A stretch of DNA of 64,000 bases from JACRPI01 sp964385055 (lineage in GTDB: Archaea; Nanobdellota; Nanobdellia; Woesearchaeales; DSVV01). The notes beneath the pieces were generated by a model, which saw only the letters and a list, made by a program, of their open reading frames with translations, ran no database searches and was not told where the DNA came from. Location of the stretch: contig CAYLMH010000005.1 in the NCBI GenBank assembly GCA_964385055.1, positions 3,808-67,807 of the forward strand, written 5' to 3'. Each line of letters opens with the position of its first letter. Position 1 is the stretch's first letter. The position numbers and the translations under genes were made by a program. Positions 42,651-50,841 of the stretch are shown one piece after another.

Positions 42651-42959
42651 AATATACTAGAACGAACTTATTAAAGGAACTTCCGACGAGTTTTCCGAAA
42701 ATCTTACGGATCATCCGAAGGATTTTCGGATAAAGCGAATAGGTTTCGGTATTTCTATTTTTTCGCATGTTTTTTTCGGACATACCGAAAGAATTTGTTC
42801 GATTTCTTGCAGAAAGTTTAGTACTCATCAGTATGTTTACTGAGAATAATTATAAGAAAGACATAGGGATTCACAAGGACAGCAAGGCGATTCAAACAAC
42901 AATGAAGCAAACAGTTGCTCAGTAGCAAAAGAGAATACACGCACTAGAAAACCTTTTAC

Positions 42960-42996
42960 TGTCAGGGGGACCCATTGCGTGAGCAATGGGGTTTTG
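42960..42996 (+). repeat. Hairpin family copy E
   Basis: TGTCAGGGGGACCCA with stem CCCATTGC / GCAATGGG (loop GTGA), then GTTTTGTTAT. ACACGCA lies about 22 nt upstream. It is 68 bp past the stop of pth2 (minus strand) and antisense to it. Confidence 0.75.
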
Positions 42997-43063
42997 TTAT
43001 ATTTTTAATAGAACATAATGAAAAATCAGGAACAAAAAGAATATAAAAAAATCAAAAAATCAA

Positions 43064-43414
43064 TTACAACATCTTCAATTCAGCAGTGATCACATCAATA
43101 TCCTGTTCATCAGCAGGACCTAATGCGCAGCAGGTTTCTGTTCCAGGAGCAACAACAGTGTGTCCAGCGTCAGTAATGAGCGCAGTGACAATGTCCGCGT
43201 CTTTTGCGAGCTGCATATATTTTTTCATCTCTTTCAAGTCTTTGACTTTGAGAACTATTTTTTTCATCCCTTCTGCGCGCCAGGACTTCACCATCTCTTT
43301 ATCTGAACGCAACACTGCTTCAACACACGCGTGACCAACTTGCGCGGCAAGTTTTCCTTTCGGAAGTTTCAAATCATCGCGAACAAGGATGACTTGTTTG
43401 TATTCTTTAGGCAT
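43064..43414 (-). CDS. pth2: Peptidyl-tRNA hydrolase, archaeal/eukaryal type (Pth2)
   Basis: 116 residues, the normal length. The family motifs KQVILVRDDLKLPKGKLAAQ, GHACVEAVL, ITDAGHTVVAPGTETC and LGPADEQDIDVIT are all present. It recycles tRNA from peptidyl-tRNA. Copy E of the hairpin family lies downstream. Confidence 0.96.
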   Translation of the reverse strand: MPKEYKQVILVRDDLKLPKGKLAAQVGHACVEAVLRSDKEMVKSWRAEGMKKIVLKVKDLKEMKKYMQLAKDADIVTALITDAGHTVVAPGTETCCALGPADEQDIDVITAELKML

Positions 43415-43517
43415 GTCCGTATCTGAACAAAAGAGCTATTTAAAGCTTTGTACACCTTAAAGAGATTTAAACAATTAGGTCATCAGGTTTAAATAGTTCG
43501 CTTCATGAACAACATAT

Positions 43518-44141
43518 ATGGTCTACGTTGTGCAGCCGACAACAAGGATACTTTTTTCTATGGTTCTTGAAGACACAGCAGTGCAGGATTTTCTTGAAAC
43601 AATGAAGAGACATCACGCAGATACTGCGCTTCACTCGAAAAGAGTAGGGGTATATACTCTGGATATATATGTCACAAAACACATGGCAACGGAAAGCGGT
43701 ATAATCGTCATAACACAAGACAATCTCAGCGAAGCATTACGCTGGGGTGCTGCGGGAGTATATCATGATGCAGGAAAATTATTAACTCCTGTTGAAATAT
43801 TAGCAAAGCCAGGAAAGCTCGATGAGAAAGAAAGAGCAAGAATGAATAGGCATCCTCTCCTTGGACTTCAGATTTTAGATGAGTATACAAGAGATGAAGC
43901 AGCGTATCATGCTGCAGTAGGACACCATGAATATAAAACAGGAGCATCATATCCACGACACAAAAGAAGAGGGGAAGATGAACTTGTCGAAGCAGTTGCG
44001 CTTGCGGATTTCTACGATGCGCTGGCAAGTAAACGAGGATACAAACCGGCATTTTCAAAAGATGAAATAGAACGAATAATGCACGAAGAATTTAATGGAA
44101 ACCCACAACATCTTGATGAACTTTTAAGAAGATCTGCATAA
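43518..44141 (+). CDS. HD-GYP-like phosphohydrolase
   Basis: 207 residues with the HD-GYP layout: His39 in LHSKRV, HD at 83-84 in VYHDAGKLLTPVEILAKPGK, MNRHPLLGLQIL, HHE at 136-138, then TGASYP in place of the GYP box (Ser for Gly). The extended KPGKLDE motif separates it from plain HD proteins. Relatives degrade cyclic di-GMP or similar nucleotides; with the Ser change the substrate is inferred. A GTTTAAATAG box lies 26 nt before ATG 43518. Confidence 0.8.
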   Translation: MVYVVQPTTRILFSMVLEDTAVQDFLETMKRHHADTALHSKRVGVYTLDIYVTKHMATESGIIVITQDNLSEALRWGAAGVYHDAGKLLTPVEILAKPGKLDEKERARMNRHPLLGLQILDEYTRDEAAYHAAVGHHEYKTGASYPRHKRRGEDELVEAVALADFYDALASKRGYKPAFSKDEIERIMHEEFNGNPQHLDELLRRSA

Positions 44142-44230
44142 CACGGAAACGCCACTTACATTATGCTCGTCTATCCCATGCCTTTAGGCATGGGTTTTAC
44201 GGCTTGCAAACTAATGGTGGCGTTTCCGTG
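44142..44230. repeat. Compound palindrome P4
   Basis: CACGGAAACGCCA (44142-44154) and TGGCGTTTCCGTG (44218-44230) form a perfect 13-bp inverted repeat, extended inward by CATTA/TAATG. Inside is CCCATGCC-TTTA-GGCATGGG (44175-44194). It begins at the base after the HD-GYP stop codon. Confidence 0.78.
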
Positions 44231-44236
44231 GGATGT

Positions 44237-44351
44237 AAAATCGGCGCTTACGGAATCTCTGCGCTACATCCTCGCACTAAATGCGCAAAACTCGTTTTGC
44301 GTATATTACAAATCGCAGATTTGAAATAGTGCAAGGTTTTGCGCCGATTTT
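44237..44351. repeat. Compound palindrome P5, multi-branched
   Basis: Outer arms AAAATCGGCGC (44237-44247) and GCGCCGATTTT (44341-44351). A second stem CCTCGCACTA / TAGTGCAAGG (44270-44336) encloses CGCAAAA/TTTTGCG (44284-44301) and CAAATC-GCA-GATTTG (44309-44323). It starts six bases after P4 and ends seven bases before the amidohydrolase stop. Confidence 0.78.
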
Positions 44352-44357
44352 TCATAG

Positions 44358-45596
44358 TTATTGGAGTTCTTTATTCTTCACCACAACTTTTCCATCAACA
44401 AGAACAGTAGAAACATTTCCGCCAGGAGTAGAATAAACTAAATGAGAAAGTACGTTTTCTTTTGAGAGAGGCCAATGATTCTCAGCAACATCAAGGCAAA
44501 TAATATCCGCCTTCTTTCCAATCTCAAGAGAACCAATTTCATGACGCATACCAATCGCAGCAGCGCCATCAATCGTTGCCATATCAAGTAATTTCTGCAC
44601 AGGAGCTGCTTTCGGATCCCAGCGATGGTGTTTATGCAAAAGACCGCAGATCATCATTTCTTTGAACATGTCCATGGAATTGTTTGACGCAACAGAATCT
44701 GTTCCTAAGCCAACAACAACCCCTTCCTCAAACATTTCCATGAGCGGAGTAACGCCACCTGAAGAAAGTTTCATATTCGAAACAGGACAGTGTGCAACAG
44801 CAGATTTATGCTGTGCAATAATGCGAACTTCTCCTTTTGTCAACCAGATGCTGTGGACAAGAAGTGTTTTTTCATTCAAGAACCCAAGAGATGCAAGATA
44901 TTCCGCAGGAAGTTTTTTGTGTTTGTCAAAACAATCAAAACGTTCTTTTCGTGTCTCTGCGAGATGAATAGGAGTCAAAAGATTTTTCCGATGACAATAA
45001 TATTTGATGTCCTTCAAGGTCTGTTCGTCACAAGTATAAATGGAATGTGCGCCTAAACCAAGAGTAATAAGCGGATGAGAAAACCCATCGATCAGTTTTT
45101 TCGCAGCAGTAAGTTGTTCTTTCGCGTTTCCTAAAAATCCATAAATCACAGGGCAGAGAATTGCGCGAATAGGATGTTTCTTCACGCCAGCAAGCACCGG
45201 CGCAACAGGAGTATACATTTCAACGAATGTTGTTGTTCCTGAAAGCAACATCTCTTTGCAAGCTTGTTCTGCATTTTGTTGAATCTGCTTTGGAGTAAAT
45301 TTCTTTTCAGCAGTAACTACTTTATCAAGCCATGCGGGAAGTTCTTCATCATCGCAAATGCCACGCAAAGAATGCATTCCTATGTGCGTGTGCGTGTTAA
45401 TCAACCCAGGCATAACAATCTTGTCAGAACAATCGATTGTTTTTTCTTTTACGTTTGTTTTACCTTTTCCTTTCAAATGCTTGCCAATTTTCGTTATCTT
45501 GTTCTTTTCTATAAGAATATCAACTGATTCAAGAACATCTCTGTTTTCGTTTTGGGTAACGACAAATCTACAATTTGTTAATAAAAGTGTTGCCAT
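44358..45596 (-). CDS. Amidohydrolase, MTA/SAH deaminase-like
   Basis: 412 residues of the cytosine-deaminase-like (ATZ/TRZ) family. Metal ligands lie in GLINTHTHIGM, HLAET, and the Asp in GLGTDSVASNNSMD; HCPVSNMKLSSG and the C-terminal KKADIICLDV are family boxes. The likely substrates are 5'-deoxyadenosine-type nucleosides such as methylthioadenosine or S-adenosylhomocysteine. TTTAAAACC lies 25 nt before ATG 45596. Confidence 0.88.
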   Translation of the reverse strand: MATLLLTNCRFVVTQNENRDVLESVDILIEKNKITKIGKHLKGKGKTNVKEKTIDCSDKIVMPGLINTHTHIGMHSLRGICDDEELPAWLDKVVTAEKKFTPKQIQQNAEQACKEMLLSGTTTFVEMYTPVAPVLAGVKKHPIRAILCPVIYGFLGNAKEQLTAAKKLIDGFSHPLITLGLGAHSIYTCDEQTLKDIKYYCHRKNLLTPIHLAETRKERFDCFDKHKKLPAEYLASLGFLNEKTLLVHSIWLTKGEVRIIAQHKSAVAHCPVSNMKLSSGGVTPLMEMFEEGVVVGLGTDSVASNNSMDMFKEMMICGLLHKHHRWDPKAAPVQKLLDMATIDGAAAIGMRHEIGSLEIGKKADIICLDVAENHWPLSKENVLSHLVYSTPGGNVSTVLVDGKVVVKNKELQ

Positions 45597-45630
45597 ACAG
45601 GTATAAAAGAAGAGGAGGTTTTAAACATTT

Positions 45631-46188
45631 CTAATCAGAAAGAGAATTTCGTTGTGCAACAGTAGATCTCAGCTCTGCTAGTAATCTTTCTTCTGCGGCT
45701 TTATGTTCTTGGCGTCTTTGTTGCAACAATCTCATTTTTTCTCTTAGAGGAACATATTTAGGATCATCCTCTTCCCTTGCTATAAAGCTCTTCACCCCTG
45801 CAGGAGAATCATTGTATTCTGGTTTTTGTATACCTGTCAGATATTTTTCAATAAGTTCAATATCTGAGTCAGATAATAACACAGGATGATTATAACCACT
45901 ATAATATCGAGAAGAGCGATCCTCACAAGTGATATCAATGGCTATTTTATTTCCCCTATCATATAAAATAAATTGATTTGGAAAAGGGGGCCCATAATCC
46001 ATTGCAGTCATGTAACCTGTTGCTGTAGAACGCACAATAGCATAAAAGCCATCATCTTTTAATTGAGGAGGAACAGAATATTCTCCAGGAATCAGTTTTG
46101 GGATTTCTGCTTCACTCTCTAACCTTCTATCTTTTGAACTTCCAGTTGTTAAAGCAAAAAATGAAATAACAAGATCATACAATCCCAT
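45631..46188 (-). CDS. Unknown protein
   Basis: 185 residues. The N-terminus is weakly hydrophobic (LYDLVISFFALTTG), then a soluble part with GFYAIVRST, FILYDRG and a basic coiled-coil end. No family recognised. It has a leaderless promoter ATATAAAC. It may be secreted or membrane-bound. Confidence 0.5.
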   Translation of the reverse strand: MGLYDLVISFFALTTGSSKDRRLESEAEIPKLIPGEYSVPPQLKDDGFYAIVRSTATGYMTAMDYGPPFPNQFILYDRGNKIAIDITCEDRSSRYYSGYNHPVLLSDSDIELIEKYLTGIQKPEYNDSPAGVKSFIAREEDDPKYVPLREKMRLLQQRRQEHKAAEERLLAELRSTVAQRNSLSD

Positions 46189-46333
46189 AAAAAGAGATTA
46201 TTTGAAAAGTTTATATTTTTTACTAAAACCAATACAAAAAGCATTCAAGAGTAATGTCGTGATTAATGAAGAAAATAATGATTTGTCTTAAGAAAACAGA
46301 AAAAAATTACAAAAATAATTGAAAAGAATATAA

Positions 46334-46525
46334 TTATTCTTTCTTCACATTAACTGCTTTTGATCCTCTATCTCCTTGTTCGACGTCAAAGGTAACAGAA
46401 TCATTTTCGCGTAAAGTGACGCCTTCTGCGAGTGCTGATTTGTGGACAAAAACTTGTGTTCCGTCTTCAGCAATGATAAATCCAAAGCCTTTTGCTTCAT
46501 TAAAAAATTTTATTGTTCCTTTCAT
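46334..46525 (-). CDS. csp: Cold-shock domain protein
   Basis: 63 residues, one CSD with RNP1 KGFGFI and RNP2 VFVHKSA. It binds single-stranded RNA or DNA and acts as an RNA chaperone. A leader of 80 nt or more with inverted repeats (CAACAAACTTGTTG) and GGAGAT before the ATG may provide cold control. CSD proteins are widespread in bacteria but patchy in archaea. Confidence 0.93.
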   Translation of the reverse strand: MKGTIKFFNEAKGFGFIIAEDGTQVFVHKSALAEGVTLRENDSVTFDVEQGDRGSKAVNVKKE

Positions 46526-46664
46526 GTTGTTTATCTCCGTATGTTGTTTACTTGATTTTCAAAGACCAATCAACAAACTTGTTGAATAACTAATCAACCA
46601 GTAGTTAAAAAGCCCTTAATATGGTATAGATAACAGTGTTCATTTTTAAATGCTCCTGTCAATT

Positions 46665-47213
46665 TCACTGCAACTCTCGTTTCAGCGTCTTATGCGCGCG
46701 GTTGATCGCTTTGAATTTCTCTGTATCGCCACCATCCATGTCAGGATGATTTTTCTTGGCAAGTTCCTTATATTTTGCGTTAATAATGTCCATGTTCGTC
46801 TCAGTAGGATCAACGCCTAAAGTAATGCGTGCTTGTTTCCGTTCTTCTTCAACATCATCTTCTTCTGAAAAAGAGCTGAAAAATTCTTCAAGTGTTTTAT
46901 GACCAGAAAGATACGCATTAACTTCAAGTTCAATAACTTTGAAAACAATAGAAAGATTCTCTACATATTTGTTCGCAATTTTGTAGCTGTAGTATAAACG
47001 ACGACCATCCATGTACCACGTCGCAGACGCGGGCGCGTTCTTGAAAGCGCTGACATCTTGTGGAATATCAATATCATCTTCTGTAAGGCCAAGTTTTTTA
47101 AGTGTCAAAATAATATTGTTTTTGTATTGCACTGCTCGCCTGTCATACGAATCACGAATAGTGGGAGTATTGATATCATATCCCTTAATTCTAATTATTG
47201 CCATTGTTTTCAA
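46665..47213 (-). CDS. J-domain protein (C-terminal DnaJ domain)
   Basis: 182 residues. Residues 1-125 are an unrecognised domain (WYMDGRRLYYSYKIANKYVE). A C-terminal J domain has ITLGVDPTETNMDIINAKYK, the HPD motif in KKNHPDMDGG, and FKAINRAHKTL. It would stimulate a DnaK partner, not present in the window. Its ATG overlaps the stop of the dph2 C-half by four bases, so they are coupled. Confidence 0.8.
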   Translation of the reverse strand: MKTMAIIRIKGYDINTPTIRDSYDRRAVQYKNNIILTLKKLGLTEDDIDIPQDVSAFKNAPASATWYMDGRRLYYSYKIANKYVENLSIVFKVIELEVNAYLSGHKTLEEFFSSFSEEDDVEEERKQARITLGVDPTETNMDIINAKYKELAKKNHPDMDGGDTEKFKAINRAHKTLKRELQ

Positions 47214-47878
47214 ACCATCTCAAAGACATCTTCCAAGTTTACCATTGGTTTGTCTACTTTATTTTTATCATCAATCCCAATGCGAGGGCATGCGCTATTC
47301 ACCCAACACTGCACAAACGGAAAATTATTCATTTGTACAAAATCAACAGTGTTGGATAAGAGTAAATATACTTTCTTTCCTTTTGCTTCGCATTTTTCTT
47401 TAAACAATAAACAGCGTTTCATAAACTGCTGTCCTGGTTTTGTCGAAATCAAAACGCCAATATTGTCTGCTTCAAGAAATTTCATGATCGAAACTTTGTG
47501 CTGCCGAACAGCAAGATCAATATCCTTTCGATCAAAAAGCACCATCTGCTTGGTGTAAGGATTGTAACAAAAAATAGGTTTTTCATTCTTTATTGCGATT
47601 GCCTGCGGATGAAAAACACCATCGCCAATATAGAGAAATGCTGGCGCAGGATAATCAAGATATTCACAGCCAAGAATTTGTCCAGCACGCTGTGTATGTT
47701 TGCCTTTCAAAAGATGGACTGTAATGCCTGCATCCTTTAATTGCTGCAAAACGCCCTCGATAGAATCAATAAATTGAATCGTTGTAAAGAGTCCAAGTTC
47801 TCTTGGAAGCTGTTTAATTTGTTCAGAAGAAAGTGCTATCTCCATTGCAACGTGTGCTTCGAGGAATAATGTCTTCAT
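47210..47878 (-). CDS. dph2: Diphthamide synthase Dph2, domains 2 and 3 (split gene)
   Basis: 222 residues matching the last two domains of archaeal Dph2. The start (KTLFLEAHVAMEI) is the strand that follows domain 1, then TTIQFIDSIEGVLQQL, GQILGCEYLDYP (Cys71), YIGDGVFHP, ISTKPGQQFMKRC and NSACPRIGIDD (Cys197). With Cys60 of the 26532 gene, all three Fe-S ligands are present. ATG 47878 follows a TTTAAAAG box by about 25 nt; an upstream frame start at 47944 is unneeded. It is in an operon with the J-domain gene. Confidence 0.87.
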   Translation of the reverse strand: MKTLFLEAHVAMEIALSSEQIKQLPRELGLFTTIQFIDSIEGVLQQLKDAGITVHLLKGKHTQRAGQILGCEYLDYPAPAFLYIGDGVFHPQAIAIKNEKPIFCYNPYTKQMVLFDRKDIDLAVRQHKVSIMKFLEADNIGVLISTKPGQQFMKRCLLFKEKCEAKGKKVYLLLSNTVDFVQMNNFPFVQCWVNSACPRIGIDDKNKVDKPMVNLEDVFEMV

Positions 47879-47900
47879 AAAGGGGTAAAAACAGAGGTTG

Positions 47901-47912
47901 TCTTTTAAAGGT
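47901..47912 (-). promoter_or_regulatory. TATA box of the dph2 C-terminal half
   Basis: ACCTTTAAAAGA on the minus strand lies about 25-34 nt before ATG 47878. It shows that the second Dph2 part starts its own transcript. Confidence 0.6.
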
Positions 47913-47959
47913 TTGCATGAGAGAAAGAGAGAAAGCTCATCCAAAAGGAATATAAGAAA

Positions 47960-48925
47960 TCATTCCCACAATTTTTCGTTTTCATTAAGATAGGTATACG
48001 CAGAAAAGACAGCAAGAACCCCTTCCGCGACACCAGTGATTGCCTGCTTAAAGCGAGTGTCACAAACATCACCTGCTGCGTAAAAGCCAGGAACATTGGT
48101 TTGCGCGTCTCTGTCAATAGGAACTTCTCCTTTAGCGTTTAAAGTAACGCCAATTTTCTTTGCAAGGTCTGAAAGCGCGATGTGTCCTATTTCAATAAAT
48201 AACGCATCAAGTTTAAATTCTTTTTTTCCATGATAGGCTTTGTCAAAGACAACACCAGTAATATATTTCTCTCCTTTGACTTCAACAACATTAGTCGTGC
48301 TGATAATTTCAATTTTCCCTTCTTTAATTTTCTTCTCAATACGAGTCATGTTGACGGGTTCTGGTCTGATTTTTTCTCCACGGTAAATAATATATACTTT
48401 TTTACCCCATTGGGTTAAGAGCAATGCTTCTTTCGCAGCAGAATCAGATCCGCCAACAACACCGATAATCTTTTCTTTGTAAAATGCACCATCGCAAAGC
48501 GCGCAGGTATGCACTCCTTTGCCAAAATAATTGTCTTCTCCAGGAACACCGAGTTTTCGTGGTTTTGTTCCTGTCGCAAGCAATACTGTTTTTGCTTTGA
48601 AAGAAGATCCATTTTTTGTGGTCACGGTGAAAATATGCTTCTTTTTGTCCTGCGCAAGATCATTGACCAGTCCATCTTCAACATCAATGTCATATTCTCG
48701 TGCGTGTTGTTCAATGTTATCTGCCAACTGCGGACCTGTCAATTTTTTGAAACCCGGATAATTTTCAACGTCATCTGTCAGCATAATGGTTCCGCCAGGA
48801 GTATCGCCAACAATTAATGTTTTGAGTTGCATTCTGCCTGCATACATCGCAGCGCCCCAGCCAGTCACTCCTGTTCCAATGATAAGAATATCGTAGAGTT
48901 GTTTTGGATTGCCTTTGCCGACCAT
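47960..48925 (-). CDS. trxB: Thioredoxin reductase
   Basis: The FAD/NAD(P)H enzyme has an N-terminal dinucleotide motif LIIGTGVTGWGAAMY, a redox CALC pair (Cys141, Cys144) in HTCALCDGAFY, a second GVVGGSDSAAKEA motif and C-terminal YAAGDVCD. It reduces thioredoxin or peroxiredoxin-type partners. A GTG at 48964 would extend the frame, but AATATATAAAC lies inside that extension about 25 nt before ATG 48925, so the shorter start is preferred. Confidence 0.92.
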   Translation of the reverse strand: MVGKGNPKQLYDILIIGTGVTGWGAAMYAGRMQLKTLIVGDTPGGTIMLTDDVENYPGFKKLTGPQLADNIEQHAREYDIDVEDGLVNDLAQDKKKHIFTVTTKNGSSFKAKTVLLATGTKPRKLGVPGEDNYFGKGVHTCALCDGAFYKEKIIGVVGGSDSAAKEALLLTQWGKKVYIIYRGEKIRPEPVNMTRIEKKIKEGKIEIISTTNVVEVKGEKYITGVVFDKAYHGKKEFKLDALFIEIGHIALSDLAKKIGVTLNAKGEVPIDRDAQTNVPGFYAAGDVCDTRFKQAITGVAEGVLAVFSAYTYLNENEKLWE

Positions 48926-49011
48926 GGAGACATTAAACAGGGTTTCGTTTATATATTTTGCCACTTTGTTTCTGAGAAATCTTTAAAAATAGTTCTCGAT
49001 TCTTCTGTAAG

Positions 49012-49842
49012 ATGTTAGAAGAGTATCTCCATTTCAATCCAATATTTTTTGAGAAAGAAGTAAGAGGAAGAGCAGCAAGACAGTATAACGGATTTCTTAC
49101 ATATCAAGAAGAAGAAATTAGTCTTTTATTTGGCCTAAATCCGCTTTCTTCTGATCCTGATCAAAAGCGAGAGATAGAGCTAAGATTTTTTCATGTTTAC
49201 GATCACTTTCAGAGATGGTGTGAAAGAGATACGCATTTGCTTGTTGCAGAGAGAAAAGGAATACACTCTCTGAGCAGAGCAAATTCTTTACATGAGGCGT
49301 ATCTTGCTGAAATCATAGCAGCAGAATCTCTCGATAGAGATAGTCTGCAAAAATACGCTTCATCAAGAACTATCGCACATCTTCATAGACTTGCACAACC
49401 ATTGGGACAAATGTATGGAAGAAAATATGACCCTAAGTTAGATAGCAGAGACGAAGAAATGAGAGTATCGCATGAAAGACTGCAAAACAGTATTTGTGAA
49501 GCATTTTCCAGAGATTTTCTAGTATATCTTGCAAAGAAACCTACAAAAGAAGCAACTGAAGTGTGGCATCAGGTAAGAGAGACTGTGGGATATGAAGGAG
49601 AAGGAGTATTCTTTTTTTGGACAGTTGCTCCATATGTTCACCATTGCCAAAAGCAAGCAGGCATATCTCAAGAAGAAAGTATTGATAGAATCTATTCTTG
49701 GATAAAAAGAAGCAATGCAGACACTTTTTTTAATGCACAACATCTTGTTCGCGGAGAATATGCAATTCTTGCTCCTGATCAAAGAATGCCTTCACACTTT
49801 CAAGCACATCTTGTTGCACGGTATTTCTTAAGTTGTTCCTAA
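49012..49842 (+). CDS. Unknown protein
   Basis: 276 residues, soluble and helical, no family recognised. Fixed-looking parts include QYNGFLTYQEEEI, RTIAHLHRLAQPLGQMYGRKY and GVFFFWTVAPYVHHCQ. TCTTTAAAAAT lies 25-30 nt upstream (leaderless). The 49843-49970 gap is AT-rich with only the tRNA promoter. Confidence 0.5.
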   Translation: MLEEYLHFNPIFFEKEVRGRAARQYNGFLTYQEEEISLLFGLNPLSSDPDQKREIELRFFHVYDHFQRWCERDTHLLVAERKGIHSLSRANSLHEAYLAEIIAAESLDRDSLQKYASSRTIAHLHRLAQPLGQMYGRKYDPKLDSRDEEMRVSHERLQNSICEAFSRDFLVYLAKKPTKEATEVWHQVRETVGYEGEGVFFFWTVAPYVHHCQKQAGISQEESIDRIYSWIKRSNADTFFNAQHLVRGEYAILAPDQRMPSHFQAHLVARYFLSCS

Positions 49843-49970
49843 ACGTATTTGCTTACACGCACCAGCAACGCTTCTCTGTAGTCTAGCATCGCAAAAAGTA
49901 TCTTTATATTTTTATTAAAAGAAATCAAGAAAAGACATTTAAACTTCCCGAAAATTATACTTATTATATT

Positions 49971-50055
49971 GCCGGCGTGGCACAATCTGGCTACTGCGGT
50001 GGTCTCGAAAACCACTTCTCGAAAGGGAGTCTCGGTTCAAATCCGAGCGCCGGCG
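49971..50055 (+). tRNA. tRNA-Ser(CGA)
   Basis: A complete type II tRNA. The acceptor GCCGGCG pairs with CGCCGGC and discriminator G follows. The anticodon stem GTGGT/ACCAC holds the loop CTCGAAA (anticodon CGA), a long variable arm is centred on CTC-GAAAG-GGAG, and the T arm is CTCGG-TTCAAAT-CCGAG. CCA is not encoded. No intron. Six T follow. CATTTAAAC near 49937 is the likely TATA box. Confidence 0.96.
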
Positions 50056-50126
50056 TTTTTTCTTATCAGATTTGAACATGCACAAAAATTCTGCGAATTT
50101 TTGGCACCTCTTCGTAAACTCAGAGG

Positions 50127-50153
50127 AATCCGAGCGCTGGCGTCTTTCTTATT
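50127..50153 (+). repeat. Degenerate second copy of the tRNA-Ser 3' end
   Basis: AATCCGAGCGCTGGCG then TCTTTCTTATTA repeats the tRNA 3' end and its T-rich tail (50040-50066) with a few changes, about 88 bp downstream. The bases before it (CCTCT...AGAGG) could be the remains of a variable arm. It may be a decayed tRNA half or an attachment-site duplication. Confidence 0.55.
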
Positions 50154-50187
50154 ATAATTTTATAAACCGACTATTATTTGTTCCATT

Positions 50188-50841
50188 ATGCTTGAACAAA
50201 TCGCTAAAATAAAACAAAAACCATTTGAAATTCAATTTCATTATGATGACATTAATGATATTAGCACGTTATTACAAAGTGCAGGATTCATTTCTCGTTC
50301 AAGACCACAAGTAAGATTCTCTCAACCCGTAACAATATCTAATATTAGAACACCTTCTGAACTTGAAGAAATAGCAAAAAATATAGATTCTTGTTTATAC
50401 AATCCTTACAAAAAAGATCAATTAGAAGCATATGCACGTTTTTTAGATGATCCTGGAGCACTCTATTTTTCGTTTAATAGTCATCCGTATGTAGGATATT
50501 TTCGATTTTATGCAGGAAAAAGAATAAAATCCGAAGAAACTGTTCTTTTTGAGGATGTATTACGAACACGAAATGTAACGCAAGAAAAGAAAACAATAAT
50601 TTACCATCCTGAATGTAAAGCAATTGTCTTAAAAATAGTAGAAGCAATAGATATGTTAGATGAAAGTTATTTATATGTTCCTTTAAGGGATGTGGACTCA
50701 TATGATGGTAAGCAACTTCGTATAAGAAAAATCGGATCTTCGTTTTTCAAAAAAGGCTTTGGAGATTGGTTTTATGATGGAAGACCAACTGAAGAAGGAT
50801 GGCCACGATTTGAAAATGCACGAGAATTATTAGAGATGTAA
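50188..50841 (+). CDS. Unknown protein
   Basis: 217 residues, soluble, not recognised. Features include FHYDDINDISTLLQSAG, ALYFSFNSHPYVGYFRFYAG and a C-terminal DWFYDGRPTEEGWPRFENA. ATTTTATAAACC lies 25-30 nt before the ATG. Its 3' end overlaps the end of asnB (convergent) by 12 bp. It follows the tRNA and its partial copy directly, so it could have arrived with an integration event. Confidence 0.5.
   Translation: MLEQIAKIKQKPFEIQFHYDDINDISTLLQSAGFISRSRPQVRFSQPVTISNIRTPSELEEIAKNIDSCLYNPYKKDQLEAYARFLDDPGALYFSFNSHPYVGYFRFYAGKRIKSEETVLFEDVLRTRNVTQEKKTIIYHPECKAIVLKIVEAIDMLDESYLYVPLRDVDSYDGKQLRIRKIGSSFFKKGFGDWFYDGRPTEEGWPRFENARELLEM

Noticed and set aside
42583..42828. An 81-residue minus-strand ORF
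   Set aside because: It has no clear start signal, basic low-information sequence, and overlaps the CCGAAA repeats and the structured leader of the next gene.
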